Positions 43,741 through 52,289 of a stretch of 64,000 bases of DNA are shown piece by piece. Origin of the DNA: Sediminispirochaeta bajacaliforniensis DSM 16054. GTDB lineage: Bacteria; Spirochaetota; Spirochaetia; DSM-16054; Sediminispirochaetaceae. The position numbers and the translations under genes are program-made. The notes below the pieces were generated by a model. That model saw only the letters and a program-made list of their open reading frames with translations. It made no database searches and had not been told where the DNA came from. The stretch covers positions 124,001-188,000 of the forward strand of contig NZ_KB899407.1 of assembly GCF_000378205.1 (NCBI RefSeq), written 5' to 3'. Every line of letters begins with the position of its first letter. The first letter of the stretch is position 1.

Positions 43741-44418
43741 TTATACAAGTTCTTGATTTTTTTTGCCGTAATGATTTTTTGCAAAATTCTGCATTGCGTC
43801 AATCTCTTCTCTGGAGAAGAGGCGGATGCCATTACCCAACAACTTCGCATAGAGATATATCTGTGCATTTTTCTCAAGAACTGTACTGATCTTAAGTGCC
43901 ATAGGCATATTCGCAGCGGCAATGAGAGCACCATGACCGGGAAGCAGAACGGCACCATTTTTCCCAAGACCTTTCACGGCAACCTCTCCCAGCTCCGGAG
44001 TACCGGGCAGGGCATAGGGAGAAGCAATAGCAATCTCTTCGCCCACAATCTGAACAAAATCTTCGCTTACCGCAGGCAGGGGTAAACCCGCAACACCAAA
44101 AACAGTGGAAAACGTCGGATGGGTATGAATAACAGCATGGGCATCCGGACGAGCCTTGTACACCGCAACGTGCATATGCTTTTCAATGGACGGCTCTGCC
44201 TCACCCTCAATAATATTCAGATCAAGATCCATGACAACGACATGGTCTGTTTTCACCTTCATATAATCCATACCGCTGGGGCTGATGTACATATAATCGG
44301 TCTCGGGGTCCCGATAGCTGATGTTCCCCCATGTTCCTACGGTAATACCCGTCTTAATCATTTCAACACCGGTCGAAACGATAAGCTCTTTTAACTCCTG
44401 CTTTACTTTACCCTTCAT
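43741..44418 (-). CDS. Class II sugar-phosphate aldolase (FucA/AraD family)
   Basis: 225 residues. Motifs: 'TWGNISYR', 'ISPSGMDYMKVK', the zinc His pair 'VIHTHPTF', the catalytic Glu in 'EGEAEPSIEKHMHVAVY' and the third His in 'LLPGHGALIAA'. FucA-type enzymes split fuculose-, rhamnulose- or ribulose-1-phosphate to dihydroxyacetone phosphate and an aldehyde (lactaldehyde or glycolaldehyde). It could serve the rhamnulokinase-like kinase at 48797. It diverges from a DeoR regulator, with operator-like repeats at the promoter. GGAGG precedes the ATG. Confidence 0.88.
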   Translation of the reverse strand: MKGKVKQELKELIVSTGVEMIKTGITVGTWGNISYRDPETDYMYISPSGMDYMKVKTDHVVVMDLDLNIIEGEAEPSIEKHMHVAVYKARPDAHAVIHTHPTFSTVFGVAGLPLPAVSEDFVQIVGEEIAIASPYALPGTPELGEVAVKGLGKNGAVLLPGHGALIAAANMPMALKISTVLEKNAQIYLYAKLLGNGIRLFSREEIDAMQNFAKNHYGKKNQELV

Positions 44419-44428
44419 ATAGCCTCCG

Positions 44429-44455
44429 AATGGTATGTTTAAACCATTTTATGGT
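44429..44455. promoter_or_regulatory. Probable DeoR operator at the aldolase promoter
   Basis: Three alternating half-sites, AATGGT (44429-44434), ACCATT (44443-44448) and ATGGT (44451-44455), lie between the -10 element and the ribosome site of the aldolase gene. Confidence 0.6.
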
Positions 44456-44459
44456 AATA

Positions 44460-44487
44460 ATATTACACAAAAACCCAATTATGTCAA
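44460..44487 (-). promoter_or_regulatory. Aldolase promoter
   Basis: On the minus strand: TTGACA (44487-44482), 16 bases, TAATAT (44465-44460). The match to consensus is strong. Confidence 0.72.
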
Positions 44488-44508
44488 TTAACAAACACAA
44501 ACTAATAA

Positions 44509-44537
44509 TTTACTTTTCATTTATAAATCGATATAAT
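44509..44537 (+). promoter_or_regulatory. Promoter of the DeoR gene, leaderless
   Basis: TTTACT (44509-44514), 17 bases, a perfect TATAAT (44532-44537), then the ATG six bases later at 44544 with no Shine-Dalgarno sequence. Confidence 0.68.
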
Positions 44538-44543
44538 GACGCA

Positions 44544-45323
44544 ATGGGCAACAAAGAAAAACGTCTGGACGCGTTAAAAAAAATGATACAACTCGAACGT
44601 TCCATGAAGATATCGGAAATTTCCGATCGCTTGCATGTTTCTCCCATGACAACGCGCCGCGATATCGAAATTCTCGCCCAGGACGGAACCGTAAAGGTAC
44701 TTCACGGCGTCGTCGTTTCCAATTCCGGCGGTATGGCGGGAGGACTGTCGGATTATATGCTTGCCGTTGCCGAAACTCGCAACATCGAAGAAAAAAAGGC
44801 AATTGCACGCCATGCTCTTAACTTTGTCGAAGAAGACGATATCATATTCATCGACGCCGGCTCTACTACCGAAACATTTGCCTCAATGTTGCCGCCTGAT
44901 ATTCGATTAACCGTCGTTTGTTATTCCATCAATATCTTCCTTGCCGTTGCCAGCCACAAAAATATCGAGGTGCTTCTAACGGGAGGGCATTATAGCCGAA
45001 AAACCACTATTCTGGAGCTGAGCCAGACCTCACCGGTACTGCAACACAACAGAACCCGAAAAGCATTCATATCTGCAAGCGGCTATCACCAGAGACTGGG
45101 TGTTACCTGTGCCCACCAAAGCGAGTGCATAACAAAAAAGGCCGCAATGAACAATACAGCCGAAGCCTTTCTCCTTATGGATTCCTCCAAATTCGATGTC
45201 GTGCATTCCTGCCATTTTGCCGATATTGAACAATTTTCCAGAATCTTTACCAATGAATCAATCCCAAATGAATATCATCGCCTCCTGAAAGAAAAAGGAA
45301 TAACAGTAGACTACGTAAAGTAG
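44544..45323 (+). CDS. DeoR-family regulator (aldolase side)
   Basis: 259 residues. The N-terminal winged helix-turn-helix is 'MKISEISDRLHVSPMTTRRDIEIL'. The C-terminal domain is the sugar-phosphate-binding DeoRC fold: 'IFIDAGSTTETFASML', 'VLLTGGHYSRKTT', 'RKAFISASGYH' and 'LLMDSSKFDV'. It is similar in design to the DeoR protein at 55073. It probably represses the divergent aldolase and is released by a phosphorylated sugar. The start is fixed by the TATAAT box six bases upstream. Confidence 0.9.
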   Translation: MGNKEKRLDALKKMIQLERSMKISEISDRLHVSPMTTRRDIEILAQDGTVKVLHGVVVSNSGGMAGGLSDYMLAVAETRNIEEKKAIARHALNFVEEDDIIFIDAGSTTETFASMLPPDIRLTVVCYSINIFLAVASHKNIEVLLTGGHYSRKTTILELSQTSPVLQHNRTRKAFISASGYHQRLGVTCAHQSECITKKAAMNNTAEAFLLMDSSKFDVVHSCHFADIEQFSRIFTNESIPNEYHRLLKEKGITVDYVK

Positions 45324-45330
45324 TTTTTCG

Positions 45331-45359
45331 TTGCGGAGTCCTCGCTTGTGTGTTATGCT
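45331..45359 (+). promoter_or_regulatory. Promoter of the glycyl-radical enzyme gene
   Basis: TTGCGG (45331-45336), 17 bases, TATGCT (45354-45359). The operator follows 11 bases after it. Confidence 0.65.
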
Positions 45360-45370
45360 ACATAAACGAA

Positions 45371-45384
45371 TGAAATCGTTTTCA
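45371..45384. promoter_or_regulatory. LacI-type operator at the glycyl-radical enzyme gene
   Basis: TGAAATCGTTTTCA, one mismatch from symmetry, sits just downstream of the expected start site and directly before AAGGAGG (45386-45392). It has the same form as the sites at 39979 and 43615, tying this gene to the LacI regulator. Confidence 0.8.
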
Positions 45385-45398
45385 TAAGGAGGACTCAT

Positions 45399-47819
45399 TT
45401 GAATAAGCGAATAGCAGCTTTACGGGAAAGGCTTTTTGAGAAGATCCCGGAAATTTGTCCGGAAAGAGCCGTTCTCTTTACCGAATCGATGAAACAATCG
45501 GAAGGTCAACCCATTGTAAAACGAAGAGCCCAGGCCCTGTATGAGGTTCTGGATAAGATGACGATCTTTGTCAGAGATGGCGAACTGATTGTAGGAAATC
45601 AGGCCAGCACCACGAGAGGGGCTCCGGCTTTTCCCGAATATTCGGTCGACTGGATCATAAAGGAGTTTAACGGCGATCCCTACCATTTTGCCGAACGCCC
45701 CTGTGATAAGTTTACCTATTCGGAGAGGACCAAGGAACAACTCCTTGCCACCATTGATTACTGGAAAGGAAAAACCCTTTTCGAAAACGTCTGGAGTCAG
45801 CTTCCCGAAGAGGCACGTGTAGCCTGGGAGATCAACGCCATCGACGATACATGGTGTGCGGCAGCAGGTTTGGGGAACGTACTTCCCGATCATCAGATGG
45901 TTTTGGAACAAGGATTGGAAGGGATCATCGAGCGGGCAGAGAAAGGGCTTGCAGACCTCGATCTCACCGAACCGGGAACCATTTCGCAGTACTGGTTCCT
46001 TCAGGCCGTCGTAACGGCAAATAAGGCAGTGATCAATTTTGCCGGTCGTTTCGCCAATTTACTTCTCGATCTTGCGGAAAAAGAGCCTGATCCAGTCCGC
46101 AAAAAAGAGTTACTCACCATGTCGGAAAATTGTCGGCAGGTACCGGCAAAGCCGGCACAAAGCTTTTGGCAAGCAATCCAGGCGGTTTGGTTCATTCAGC
46201 TTATCCTTCAGATTGAAACCAACGGCCATGCAATCTCCCTGGGACGCTTTGATCAATATCTGTGGCCATATTTTCAGCGAGATATCGAACGTGGCGTACT
46301 GACGCGAGAGAAGGCCCTAGAGCTGGTGGAATCATTCTTCATCAAGGCAAATGAAATCAATAAGTTGCGCTCGTGGGCGGATAGCGAATACTTTCCCGGC
46401 TACCATCTTGCGGAAAATCTCGCCATCGGCGGGCAAACAGCGGACGGCAAGGATGCGGTAAACCAGCTTACCTACACCATTCTCGACGCAACCGCCGATC
46501 TAAAACTTACGAAGCCTTCGGTCTCACTAAAATGGTTCGAAGGGACTTCCGACGAATTCATGGATAAAGCACTCAGTGTCGTCGAAGCCCACAAGGGAGG
46601 ACAGCCAGCCCTCTACAATGATCTTGCGGTCATGAGGATCCTGGATAACATGGGTGTCAAAAAGGAGGATCAGTATGGTTGGGCTCCGGTAGGCTGCATT
46701 GAGGCAACGGTACCGGGAAAATGGGATTTTGCTGCAAAGGGGTCCTGGCTGAACGTCGGGAAAATTTTTGAGATGACACTGAATAACGGAAAAGATCCTG
46801 CAACGGGTATCACCCTCATGAAAGGAGAGGGGGATCTTACCGCTTTTTCCGACACTCATGCCATCATGGAGGCATGTAAAAAGCAACTTTTTTACTACAT
46901 GCGCCTTCAGGTCATTGTCGAGCATATAAGTGATGAAATGCATATTCTACACGACCAGAACGCTTTCCGCTCCTCACTGGTACATGACTGCATCGAACGA
47001 GGTAAATCGCTCATAGAGGGGGGGGCAGTGTATACCGCCGACGGCGGTCCCGCTGCCGGCCATATCTCGGTCGGAGATTCCCTTGCCGCAATTGAATATG
47101 CCGTCTTTGAAAAAGGAATCCTTTCGCTGTCGCAGTTGCAACACGCCCTATCAACCAATTTCGAAGATCAGACCACCAGCCCAAGCGGGGAGGAAATTCG
47201 GCAGCTGATGATAAACAAGGCTCCCAAATTCGGTAACGATGATGATGATGCGGACAAATGGACGGTGGAGATCAACGAGTTTCTGGGATCGACCTACCAA
47301 AAGGCCTTCAAAAGCAGCCGCTACGGTAAAGGCCCAATCCCTGCAACCTTTGCACTGAGCCAAAGCTCCGTAACCGGTAACGTAGCCTTCGGGAAATCCG
47401 TGGGTGCCCTTCCCTGCGGAAGAAAAGCGGGAGAACCGGTCAACAACGGGGTATCCCCGGCAAACGGATCGGAACGAAACGGCCCTACCGCAGTCATCAA
47501 CTCCGAGGCAAAACTTCCGAGTATCTGGTTTCAGAAGGGATCGATCTTCAATATGCGACTTACACCGCAAACGCTCTCCACCGCAGAAGGTCGAAAGCGA
47601 ACCCTGGCGCTGGTAAAAACCCATTTCAAGAATTACCAATACCATATCCAATTCAACGTGCTCGATGATGCAACCCTGGAAGAGGCCCAGAAAAAGCCCG
47701 AAGAATATCGAGATCTCATGGTAAGGATTTCCGGCTATAGCGCTTTCTTCACTCCCTTGAATAAAGAGCTCCAGAACGATGTTATTGCCAGAATGAAGTT
47801 CAACATGGCCGACAAATAA
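45399..47819 (+). CDS. Glycyl-radical enzyme, diol-dehydratase-like but with changed active site
   Basis: 806 residues, full length. The thiyl Cys433 and base Glu435 lie in 'APVGCIEATVPGK', and the glycyl radical is Gly779 in 'VRISGYSAFF'. CxE instead of CC places it in the dehydratase/eliminase branch, not pyruvate formate-lyase. Against glycerol dehydratase as I remember it, the His near residue 164 is Asn160 ('GLGNVLPD') and the Asp near 447 is Lys; His277 in 'NGHAISLGRFDQ' is kept. A different substrate is likely. It starts with TTG behind AAGGAGG. The activase is encoded in a separate, divergent operon at 41630. Confidence 0.92.
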   Translation: MNKRIAALRERLFEKIPEICPERAVLFTESMKQSEGQPIVKRRAQALYEVLDKMTIFVRDGELIVGNQASTTRGAPAFPEYSVDWIIKEFNGDPYHFAERPCDKFTYSERTKEQLLATIDYWKGKTLFENVWSQLPEEARVAWEINAIDDTWCAAAGLGNVLPDHQMVLEQGLEGIIERAEKGLADLDLTEPGTISQYWFLQAVVTANKAVINFAGRFANLLLDLAEKEPDPVRKKELLTMSENCRQVPAKPAQSFWQAIQAVWFIQLILQIETNGHAISLGRFDQYLWPYFQRDIERGVLTREKALELVESFFIKANEINKLRSWADSEYFPGYHLAENLAIGGQTADGKDAVNQLTYTILDATADLKLTKPSVSLKWFEGTSDEFMDKALSVVEAHKGGQPALYNDLAVMRILDNMGVKKEDQYGWAPVGCIEATVPGKWDFAAKGSWLNVGKIFEMTLNNGKDPATGITLMKGEGDLTAFSDTHAIMEACKKQLFYYMRLQVIVEHISDEMHILHDQNAFRSSLVHDCIERGKSLIEGGAVYTADGGPAAGHISVGDSLAAIEYAVFEKGILSLSQLQHALSTNFEDQTTSPSGEEIRQLMINKAPKFGNDDDDADKWTVEINEFLGSTYQKAFKSSRYGKGPIPATFALSQSSVTGNVAFGKSVGALPCGRKAGEPVNNGVSPANGSERNGPTAVINSEAKLPSIWFQKGSIFNMRLTPQTLSTAEGRKRTLALVKTHFKNYQYHIQFNVLDDATLEEAQKKPEEYRDLMVRISGYSAFFTPLNKELQNDVIARMKFNMADK

Positions 47820-47826
47820 ATGACTA

Positions 47827-47860
47827 CCTAACGTGCCGCAATGTAGCGCGGCACGTTAGG
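47827..47860 (+). terminator. Terminator after the glycyl-radical enzyme gene
   Basis: A 13-bp perfect stem (arms 47827-47839 and 47848-47860, CCTAACGTGCCGC and its complement) with an 8-base loop, 7 bases past the stop, followed by a short TTCT. Confidence 0.75.
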
Positions 47861-47987
47861 TTCTGAAGTATCCCTCAAATTCCAAATCCAAACCACTTTC
47901 CATGCCGCAGAAATTCGTACCCCATCTCAGTAAAGAAAATTTGCCGATTGTTTACCGTTTTACTATGATTGCTGCAAGGAGTTTGTC

Positions 47988-48491
47988 ATGAAAAGAGTAT
48001 TGTTTATTTTGTTCCTGGCTTTTCTGATACTTACCCCCTTAGCTGCAGCAACCGAAAGCACGAGAGAAATTGCCGGAGTAACCGTGACCTGGAAAGCGGA
48101 AGGCGAGTATGTCCTTATAACCATGTCCGCAAAGACCACCGGCTGGATAGCCGTCGGCATAGAACCGGAGAACAAGATGAAGGGAGCCGATATGTACATT
48201 GGTTATGTGGATGACAAGGGTGCAGTTGTTTTGGAGGATCACTATGGGCACAGAACCTTTGGCCACAAGAGTGATGTGGCACTAGGCGGTTCCTCCGATG
48301 TAGAGATTATTCAGGGAACCGAAAGAGGAGGAGAAACCTCTATTACCTTCCGAATTCCCAAAAACAGCAGGGATGCATACGATAAGCTCCTCGAAGAAGG
48401 AAAAGAATACACAGTGATTACTGCATGGGGAGAGAAAGACAATCTAACTGCACGCCACAAAGGCAGGGGATCGGGAAGGTTACTGCTATGA
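47988..48491 (+). CDS. Secreted DOMON-domain protein
   Basis: 167 residues. A signal peptide ('FILFLAFLILTPLAAA') is followed by a single DOMON beta-sandwich: 'VTVTWKAEGEYVLITMSAKTTGWIAVGIEP', 'KGADMYIGYVDDKG' and 'TSITFRIPKN' in short phrases. DOMON domains bind haem b or sugars; candidate ligands are Met ('NKMKGADM') and His ('GHRTFGHKS'). The protein would face the periplasm. Its stop overlaps the ATG of the next gene (ATGA), which encodes a small haem-type membrane protein, so the pair probably forms an electron-transfer unit. Confidence 0.82.
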   Translation: MKRVLFILFLAFLILTPLAAATESTREIAGVTVTWKAEGEYVLITMSAKTTGWIAVGIEPENKMKGADMYIGYVDDKGAVVLEDHYGHRTFGHKSDVALGGSSDVEIIQGTERGGETSITFRIPKNSRDAYDKLLEEGKEYTVITAWGEKDNLTARHKGRGSGRLLL

Positions 48492-48721
48492 ACAAAAAAG
48501 CGCTTCTTATTATCAATCCGATTCTTTTCCTTTCTCTACTTGTTCAGGGGATCTCCGGGATTTTCATGAAATTCGGGCTGTTTTATTCACTGATGTATGG
48601 AATCCACTCTATCACCGGATTCATTTTTCTTGGCATAGTTACCTTGCACATCGTGTTTAACTGGAATTGGATAAAAGCCAATCTTCGCAAGAAGCCCAAA
48701 CGAGCAGACCAACACGCATAA
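48488..48721 (+). CDS. DUF4405-like small membrane cytochrome-type protein
   Basis: 77 residues with two membrane helices. His in 'YGIHSITGFIF' and 'VTLHIVFNWNWI' is spaced for one haem b across the membrane, as in DUF4405/cytochrome b561-like mini-proteins. The family assignment rests on these short motifs. Translation is coupled to the DOMON gene by a 4-base overlap. Together they resemble a split version of DOMON-cytochrome b561 proteins. The electron donor and acceptor are unknown. Confidence 0.7.
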   Translation: MNKKALLIINPILFLSLLVQGISGIFMKFGLFYSLMYGIHSITGFIFLGIVTLHIVFNWNWIKANLRKKPKRADQHA

Positions 48722-48729
48722 AACACGAA

Positions 48730-48759
48730 CCGATAGCTGCCATGATAGGCAGCTATCGG
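48730..48759. terminator. Bidirectional hairpin between convergent genes
   Basis: CCGATAGCTGCC (48730-48741) and GGCAGCTATCGG (48748-48759), a 12-bp perfect stem with a 6-base loop, between the DUF4405 and kinase stop codons. AAAA follows on the plus strand; the T run is weak on either side. Confidence 0.7.
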
Positions 48760-48796
48760 AAAAGTGCTATTGGGGGGATGTACGGAGGCCTCGAGT

Positions 48797-50272
48797 TCAG
48801 GGGTTTAAAAGCCTTTCGTAGCGCTGGTAGAGTCTATCCCTACCTTCCTTTGGTTCGAAGTGCAGAGGCTGTACCGAATCGGAAACGATCTTGCGGATAT
48901 CCGTAAGTCCAAGTCCCGGTACATGGTGCATGAGCTGTACAGCAATAGTCCCAAGAGAAGTTGCCTCAACAGGGCCGGCAACCACCGGTTTACCGGAAAT
49001 ATCGGCCGTCATTTGGTTCAGATGATCATTTCTGCAACCCCCGCCGATGATATGAATAACAGGATATTCGGTACCGGTTATTTTCTCAATGTCGCAAATG
49101 GTAGCTCCGTAGTTACAGGCAAGGGATGCATAAATTCCAGCCAAAATGTTATCGAGTTTCTTTTCACCGGTAAGTACCTGGAGGGCCTGAATCATGCTGT
49201 CGGGATTATACAGAGAAGGATGGTTGGGATCGAAAAGCGGGATCTTTTCGTCTCCGAGAAAAGCAGCGGCCTTCAGAGAAAGATCCACAACCTCATCCCA
49301 AGCGAAACGACGATTTTCCCGCATCTCAAGCTCGTTTTTAACATTCTGAAGGATGTGCATTCCTGCGGAATTCTTGAGGAGAGTAATCGTGCCACAAGCT
49401 CCCCCCTCGTTGGCCAATTCGCAGTTATAGACCTCGTCGTTGATCAAAGGTGTAGAAAGCTCGGTACCGATGAGAGACCAGGTACCCGAACTGATAAAGG
49501 CAAAGGGCCCTTCAAGAGAGGGCACCGTTACCACCGCAGCAGCCGTGTCATGGCTGGGAACAGCGACAAAGGGCAGCGGAGCAATATCCAAATAGTCGGC
49601 AATGTCCTGGCGGAGCATGCCGCGCACCGTACCATGGCCGACAACAGGGGGCATGATCCCCTTTTTGATCCCCGCAATATCGAACAGGCTGTCGTCAAAC
49701 CTACCCGAACGCATATTCATCAATTGAGTGGTCGAGGCGATGGATGTTTCGGTATTAAAGCTCCCTGTAAAAAGAAAGTTAAGGAGATCGGGGGTCAACA
49801 TCATTTTTTCTGCAAGGCGGTAATATTCGGGAAGATGGTCCCGAATCCCCACAAGCTGATAAACGGAATTCATGGGATGATTTTGAATTCCGCTCTGTTC
49901 GAACATCTTTTTTCTGCTCTCTTCGCCGAGGGTCCCAAGCCCCAGAGCCCCCAGTTCGTTGCGATAGCAGAGGGGATTACCAAGAAGCTGGCCGGAAGGG
50001 CCGAAAAGCCCGAAATCTATCCCCCAGGTTGAGATGGCAGCAGAAGCCACCGTACCGCCGGCAGCGGCAACCGCCTGTTTCAGGCCTTGCTGCATTTGAG
50101 AAAAAATATGCAGGATATCCCAGTAATCGTACCCCTCGACTCGAACCGTTCCGTTGGGAACCTGCTGAATAACCTCTACTTCAATATTCGTGCCGTCGAA
50201 GTGTCCCAGTACCGTTCTGATTGATGAGTTTCCGCAATCAAATCCGACGCAATGTATCTCTTTTCCGCTCAT
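48797..50272 (-). CDS. rhaB: Rhamnulokinase-like FGGY sugar kinase
   Basis: A 491-residue kinase of the FGGY family. 'VGFDCGNSSIRTVLG' is the phosphate loop, 'ISTWGIDFGLF' and 'AVPSHDTAAAVVTVP' are typical of rhamnulokinases, 'FISSGTWSLIG' and 'IIGGGCRNDHLNQ' bind ATP. It likely phosphorylates L-rhamnulose (or L-fuculose or a related ketose) at O-1 for the class II aldolase. AGGAG precedes the ATG at 50272. It is the last gene of the operon SBP, ATPase, permease, permease, kinase. The needed isomerase is not in the window. Confidence 0.85.
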   Translation of the reverse strand: MSGKEIHCVGFDCGNSSIRTVLGHFDGTNIEVEVIQQVPNGTVRVEGYDYWDILHIFSQMQQGLKQAVAAAGGTVASAAISTWGIDFGLFGPSGQLLGNPLCYRNELGALGLGTLGEESRKKMFEQSGIQNHPMNSVYQLVGIRDHLPEYYRLAEKMMLTPDLLNFLFTGSFNTETSIASTTQLMNMRSGRFDDSLFDIAGIKKGIMPPVVGHGTVRGMLRQDIADYLDIAPLPFVAVPSHDTAAAVVTVPSLEGPFAFISSGTWSLIGTELSTPLINDEVYNCELANEGGACGTITLLKNSAGMHILQNVKNELEMRENRRFAWDEVVDLSLKAAAFLGDEKIPLFDPNHPSLYNPDSMIQALQVLTGEKKLDNILAGIYASLACNYGATICDIEKITGTEYPVIHIIGGGCRNDHLNQMTADISGKPVVAGPVEATSLGTIAVQLMHHVPGLGLTDIRKIVSDSVQPLHFEPKEGRDRLYQRYERLLNP

Positions 50273-50285
50273 GAAAAGGCTCCTT

Positions 50286-51263
50286 TCATCCTTGAGTCCG
50301 CAGCAGGCGTTCCCTGCGTTTATCACTGTAGTAATTTACGACCATTACCAAAATCATTACGAAACCCCAGATCGCAATGGTCATAAACGAACTCACCCTT
50401 AGCAGGTTGAGGCCGCTGGATATAATCTGTAATGTAACAAGCGAGAGGATAAGCCCGGAAACCCGTCCAAAACCTCCCTCGCTACTAACCCCGCCAAGGA
50501 CAGCGGCAAGAATGGTTACAAGCAAATAAGAAGCACCGTAACCCGCCTTGGCAGAATTAAAACGGCTTATCATAATAAGCGCCGCGAACCCGGAAAGCAG
50601 CCCGGAAACAAGATAAGTCCGCAAGATGATACCGGCATTGTTCCCACCATAAAAGTGAGTAGCGACATCATTCGAACCATACATGTAAATATTAAATCCG
50701 GTTGGTGTACGATTCAAGAAAATAGCCATAATGACTGCGAGCATTCCAAAAAGGAGAAGTGGAAACGGAATTCCCAAAAGCATCCCGTTTCCGATAAAGC
50801 GAACCGCTGGCGGAAAACCGGAGATGACATACCCCTTTGTTAAAACGATAGTTATGCCGTTTACGAGGGTCATCGTACCCAAAGTGGTAAGAATGGGAGC
50901 AACACCGATATACGCAATTAATACTCCGTTTAACAACCCGACAAGTAATGCGGCTGCAATTGCCCCTAGCAGAGCAACCATAACCAGCCATCCGGGAGCC
51001 TGAACTCCGCCAAACTTCGGAATCGTAAGAATCATCGCGGCAACAATACCGGCGAGATCGGCAGTGGCGATAATGGAAAGATTTATACCACCCGTAAGCA
51101 TAACAATCATCATGGCAAGCGACAGAACCCCCAACTCAGGAAGCTGAAAAGCCATACCTTGAAAGTTTCCGGCTCGCAGAAAATCTCGAGGATTGAGCAC
51201 CGTCATAAACACAAAAGAGAGAACCATGATGATGGTCAAAACCCTCAATTCTTTCCGTTTCAT
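50286..51263 (-). CDS. Rhamnose/AI-2-type ABC permease 2
   Basis: 325 residues with about nine hydrophobic segments and the family motif 'MLTGGINLSIIATADLAG', plus 'AAVLGGVSSEGGFGR'. It is an inner-membrane channel subunit, paired with the permease gene just upstream, whose stop it overlaps (TAATG). Two distinct permeases match rhamnose (RhaP/RhaQ) and AI-2 (LsrC/LsrD) systems. The kinase starts 13 bases after its stop. Confidence 0.88.
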   Translation of the reverse strand: MKRKELRVLTIIMVLSFVFMTVLNPRDFLRAGNFQGMAFQLPELGVLSLAMMIVMLTGGINLSIIATADLAGIVAAMILTIPKFGGVQAPGWLVMVALLGAIAAALLVGLLNGVLIAYIGVAPILTTLGTMTLVNGITIVLTKGYVISGFPPAVRFIGNGMLLGIPFPLLLFGMLAVIMAIFLNRTPTGFNIYMYGSNDVATHFYGGNNAGIILRTYLVSGLLSGFAALIMISRFNSAKAGYGASYLLVTILAAVLGGVSSEGGFGRVSGLILSLVTLQIISSGLNLLRVSSFMTIAIWGFVMILVMVVNYYSDKRRERLLRTQG

Positions 51264-52279
51264 TATGCGGCCTCCTCTTTTTCGATATCGATAACAGCCT
51301 GGTGATATCCTTTTTTCCCTTGCCAGGAGGTAAATCCGACACTAATGAGAATAACTGCACCGATAAAGACGTCGTACCAAACGGCCGGGATCTTGACGAG
51401 GGTCATTCCGTTTTTGACGACGGCAATAAGAAAAACTCCCAACAGGGTTCCACCGACACTCCCGAAACCACCGGAAAGGCTTGCGCCGCCAAGCACAACC
51501 GCGGCAATGACATCCAACTCCTTTCCGACTATGGAGTTCGGTGCAACGGTTTGTACAAGCAACGCCTGAATTACACCGGCAATCCCGGCCATCATACCCA
51601 TAAAGGAATAAACAAAAATCTGAAGCCGTCTTACAGGGAAACCGACCCGCTCGGCCGAGCCTATATCACCGCCAATGGCGTAGATACCCCGACCAAGTAT
51701 CGTATAACGGAGGAGAAAAAAAGCCAAAACGGTAATCACTGCCCAGAAAAGGGTAATGACCGAAAGCCCATAGGGCGTTCCGGCCCTGGAGACAAGGGTA
51801 AAAACTCTAATATCGGCAAAGGCGCGAAACCATTCGGGAAGGGCATAGATCCACTTCCCGCCGGTTATCACCGTAAGGATTCCATAGTAAAAATTCATGG
51901 TGGCAATGGTCGTTATGATAGGGGCAATCTTAAACTTTGAGATGAGAAAGCCGTTAAAGGCTCCCAGCAGGAGGCCTACCAGAGTGGCAAGGAGCAATGA
52001 TGTAATCATATTTCCGCCCAATTTGATACTCACTACCGCCATCACATACTCAGCAACGGTCGCCGTGGCGGCAAATGAAATATCAATCCCTCCGGAGATC
52101 AAAACAAAAAGAATCCCGATGGCCAGAACACCCATGAAAGAATAGCTTTTCAAAAGATCGAATCCATTCTCCAAGGTAAGAAAATTCGGATTTACCACGG
52201 TGATGGCAGCAGAGAGAATAAGAATAACCACCAATACATGGAATTCATGGGTTTTCATGAAACGTTTCATACTCGTCAT
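51263..52279 (-). CDS. Rhamnose/AI-2-type ABC permease 1
   Basis: 338 residues with about nine membrane segments and the motif 'VLISGGIDISFAATATVAEY', later 'AAVVLGGASLSGGFGSVGG'. It forms a heterodimeric channel with the next gene product. Starts at 52279 or 52270 are possible; the ribosome sequence (GGATGACGAG) favours the latter slightly. The start lies about 10 bases after the ATPase stop. The ORF's further N-terminal residues overlap the ATPase gene and are not needed. Confidence 0.88.
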   Translation of the reverse strand: MTSMKRFMKTHEFHVLVVILILSAAITVVNPNFLTLENGFDLLKSYSFMGVLAIGILFVLISGGIDISFAATATVAEYVMAVVSIKLGGNMITSLLLATLVGLLLGAFNGFLISKFKIAPIITTIATMNFYYGILTVITGGKWIYALPEWFRAFADIRVFTLVSRAGTPYGLSVITLFWAVITVLAFFLLRYTILGRGIYAIGGDIGSAERVGFPVRRLQIFVYSFMGMMAGIAGVIQALLVQTVAPNSIVGKELDVIAAVVLGGASLSGGFGSVGGTLLGVFLIAVVKNGMTLVKIPAVWYDVFIGAVILISVGFTSWQGKKGYHQAVIDIEKEEAA

Positions 52280-52289
52280 CCCTATATCC

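Noticed and set aside
48860-50032. Plus-strand ORF of 390 codons
   Set aside because: It is the shadow of the rhamnulokinase-like gene; its translation has no family motifs and no ribosome site.
43741-50272. Propanediol-utilisation microcompartment locus
   Set aside because: A radical enzyme and an aldolase are present, but there are no shell proteins, CoA-acylating aldehyde dehydrogenase or phosphotransacylase here.
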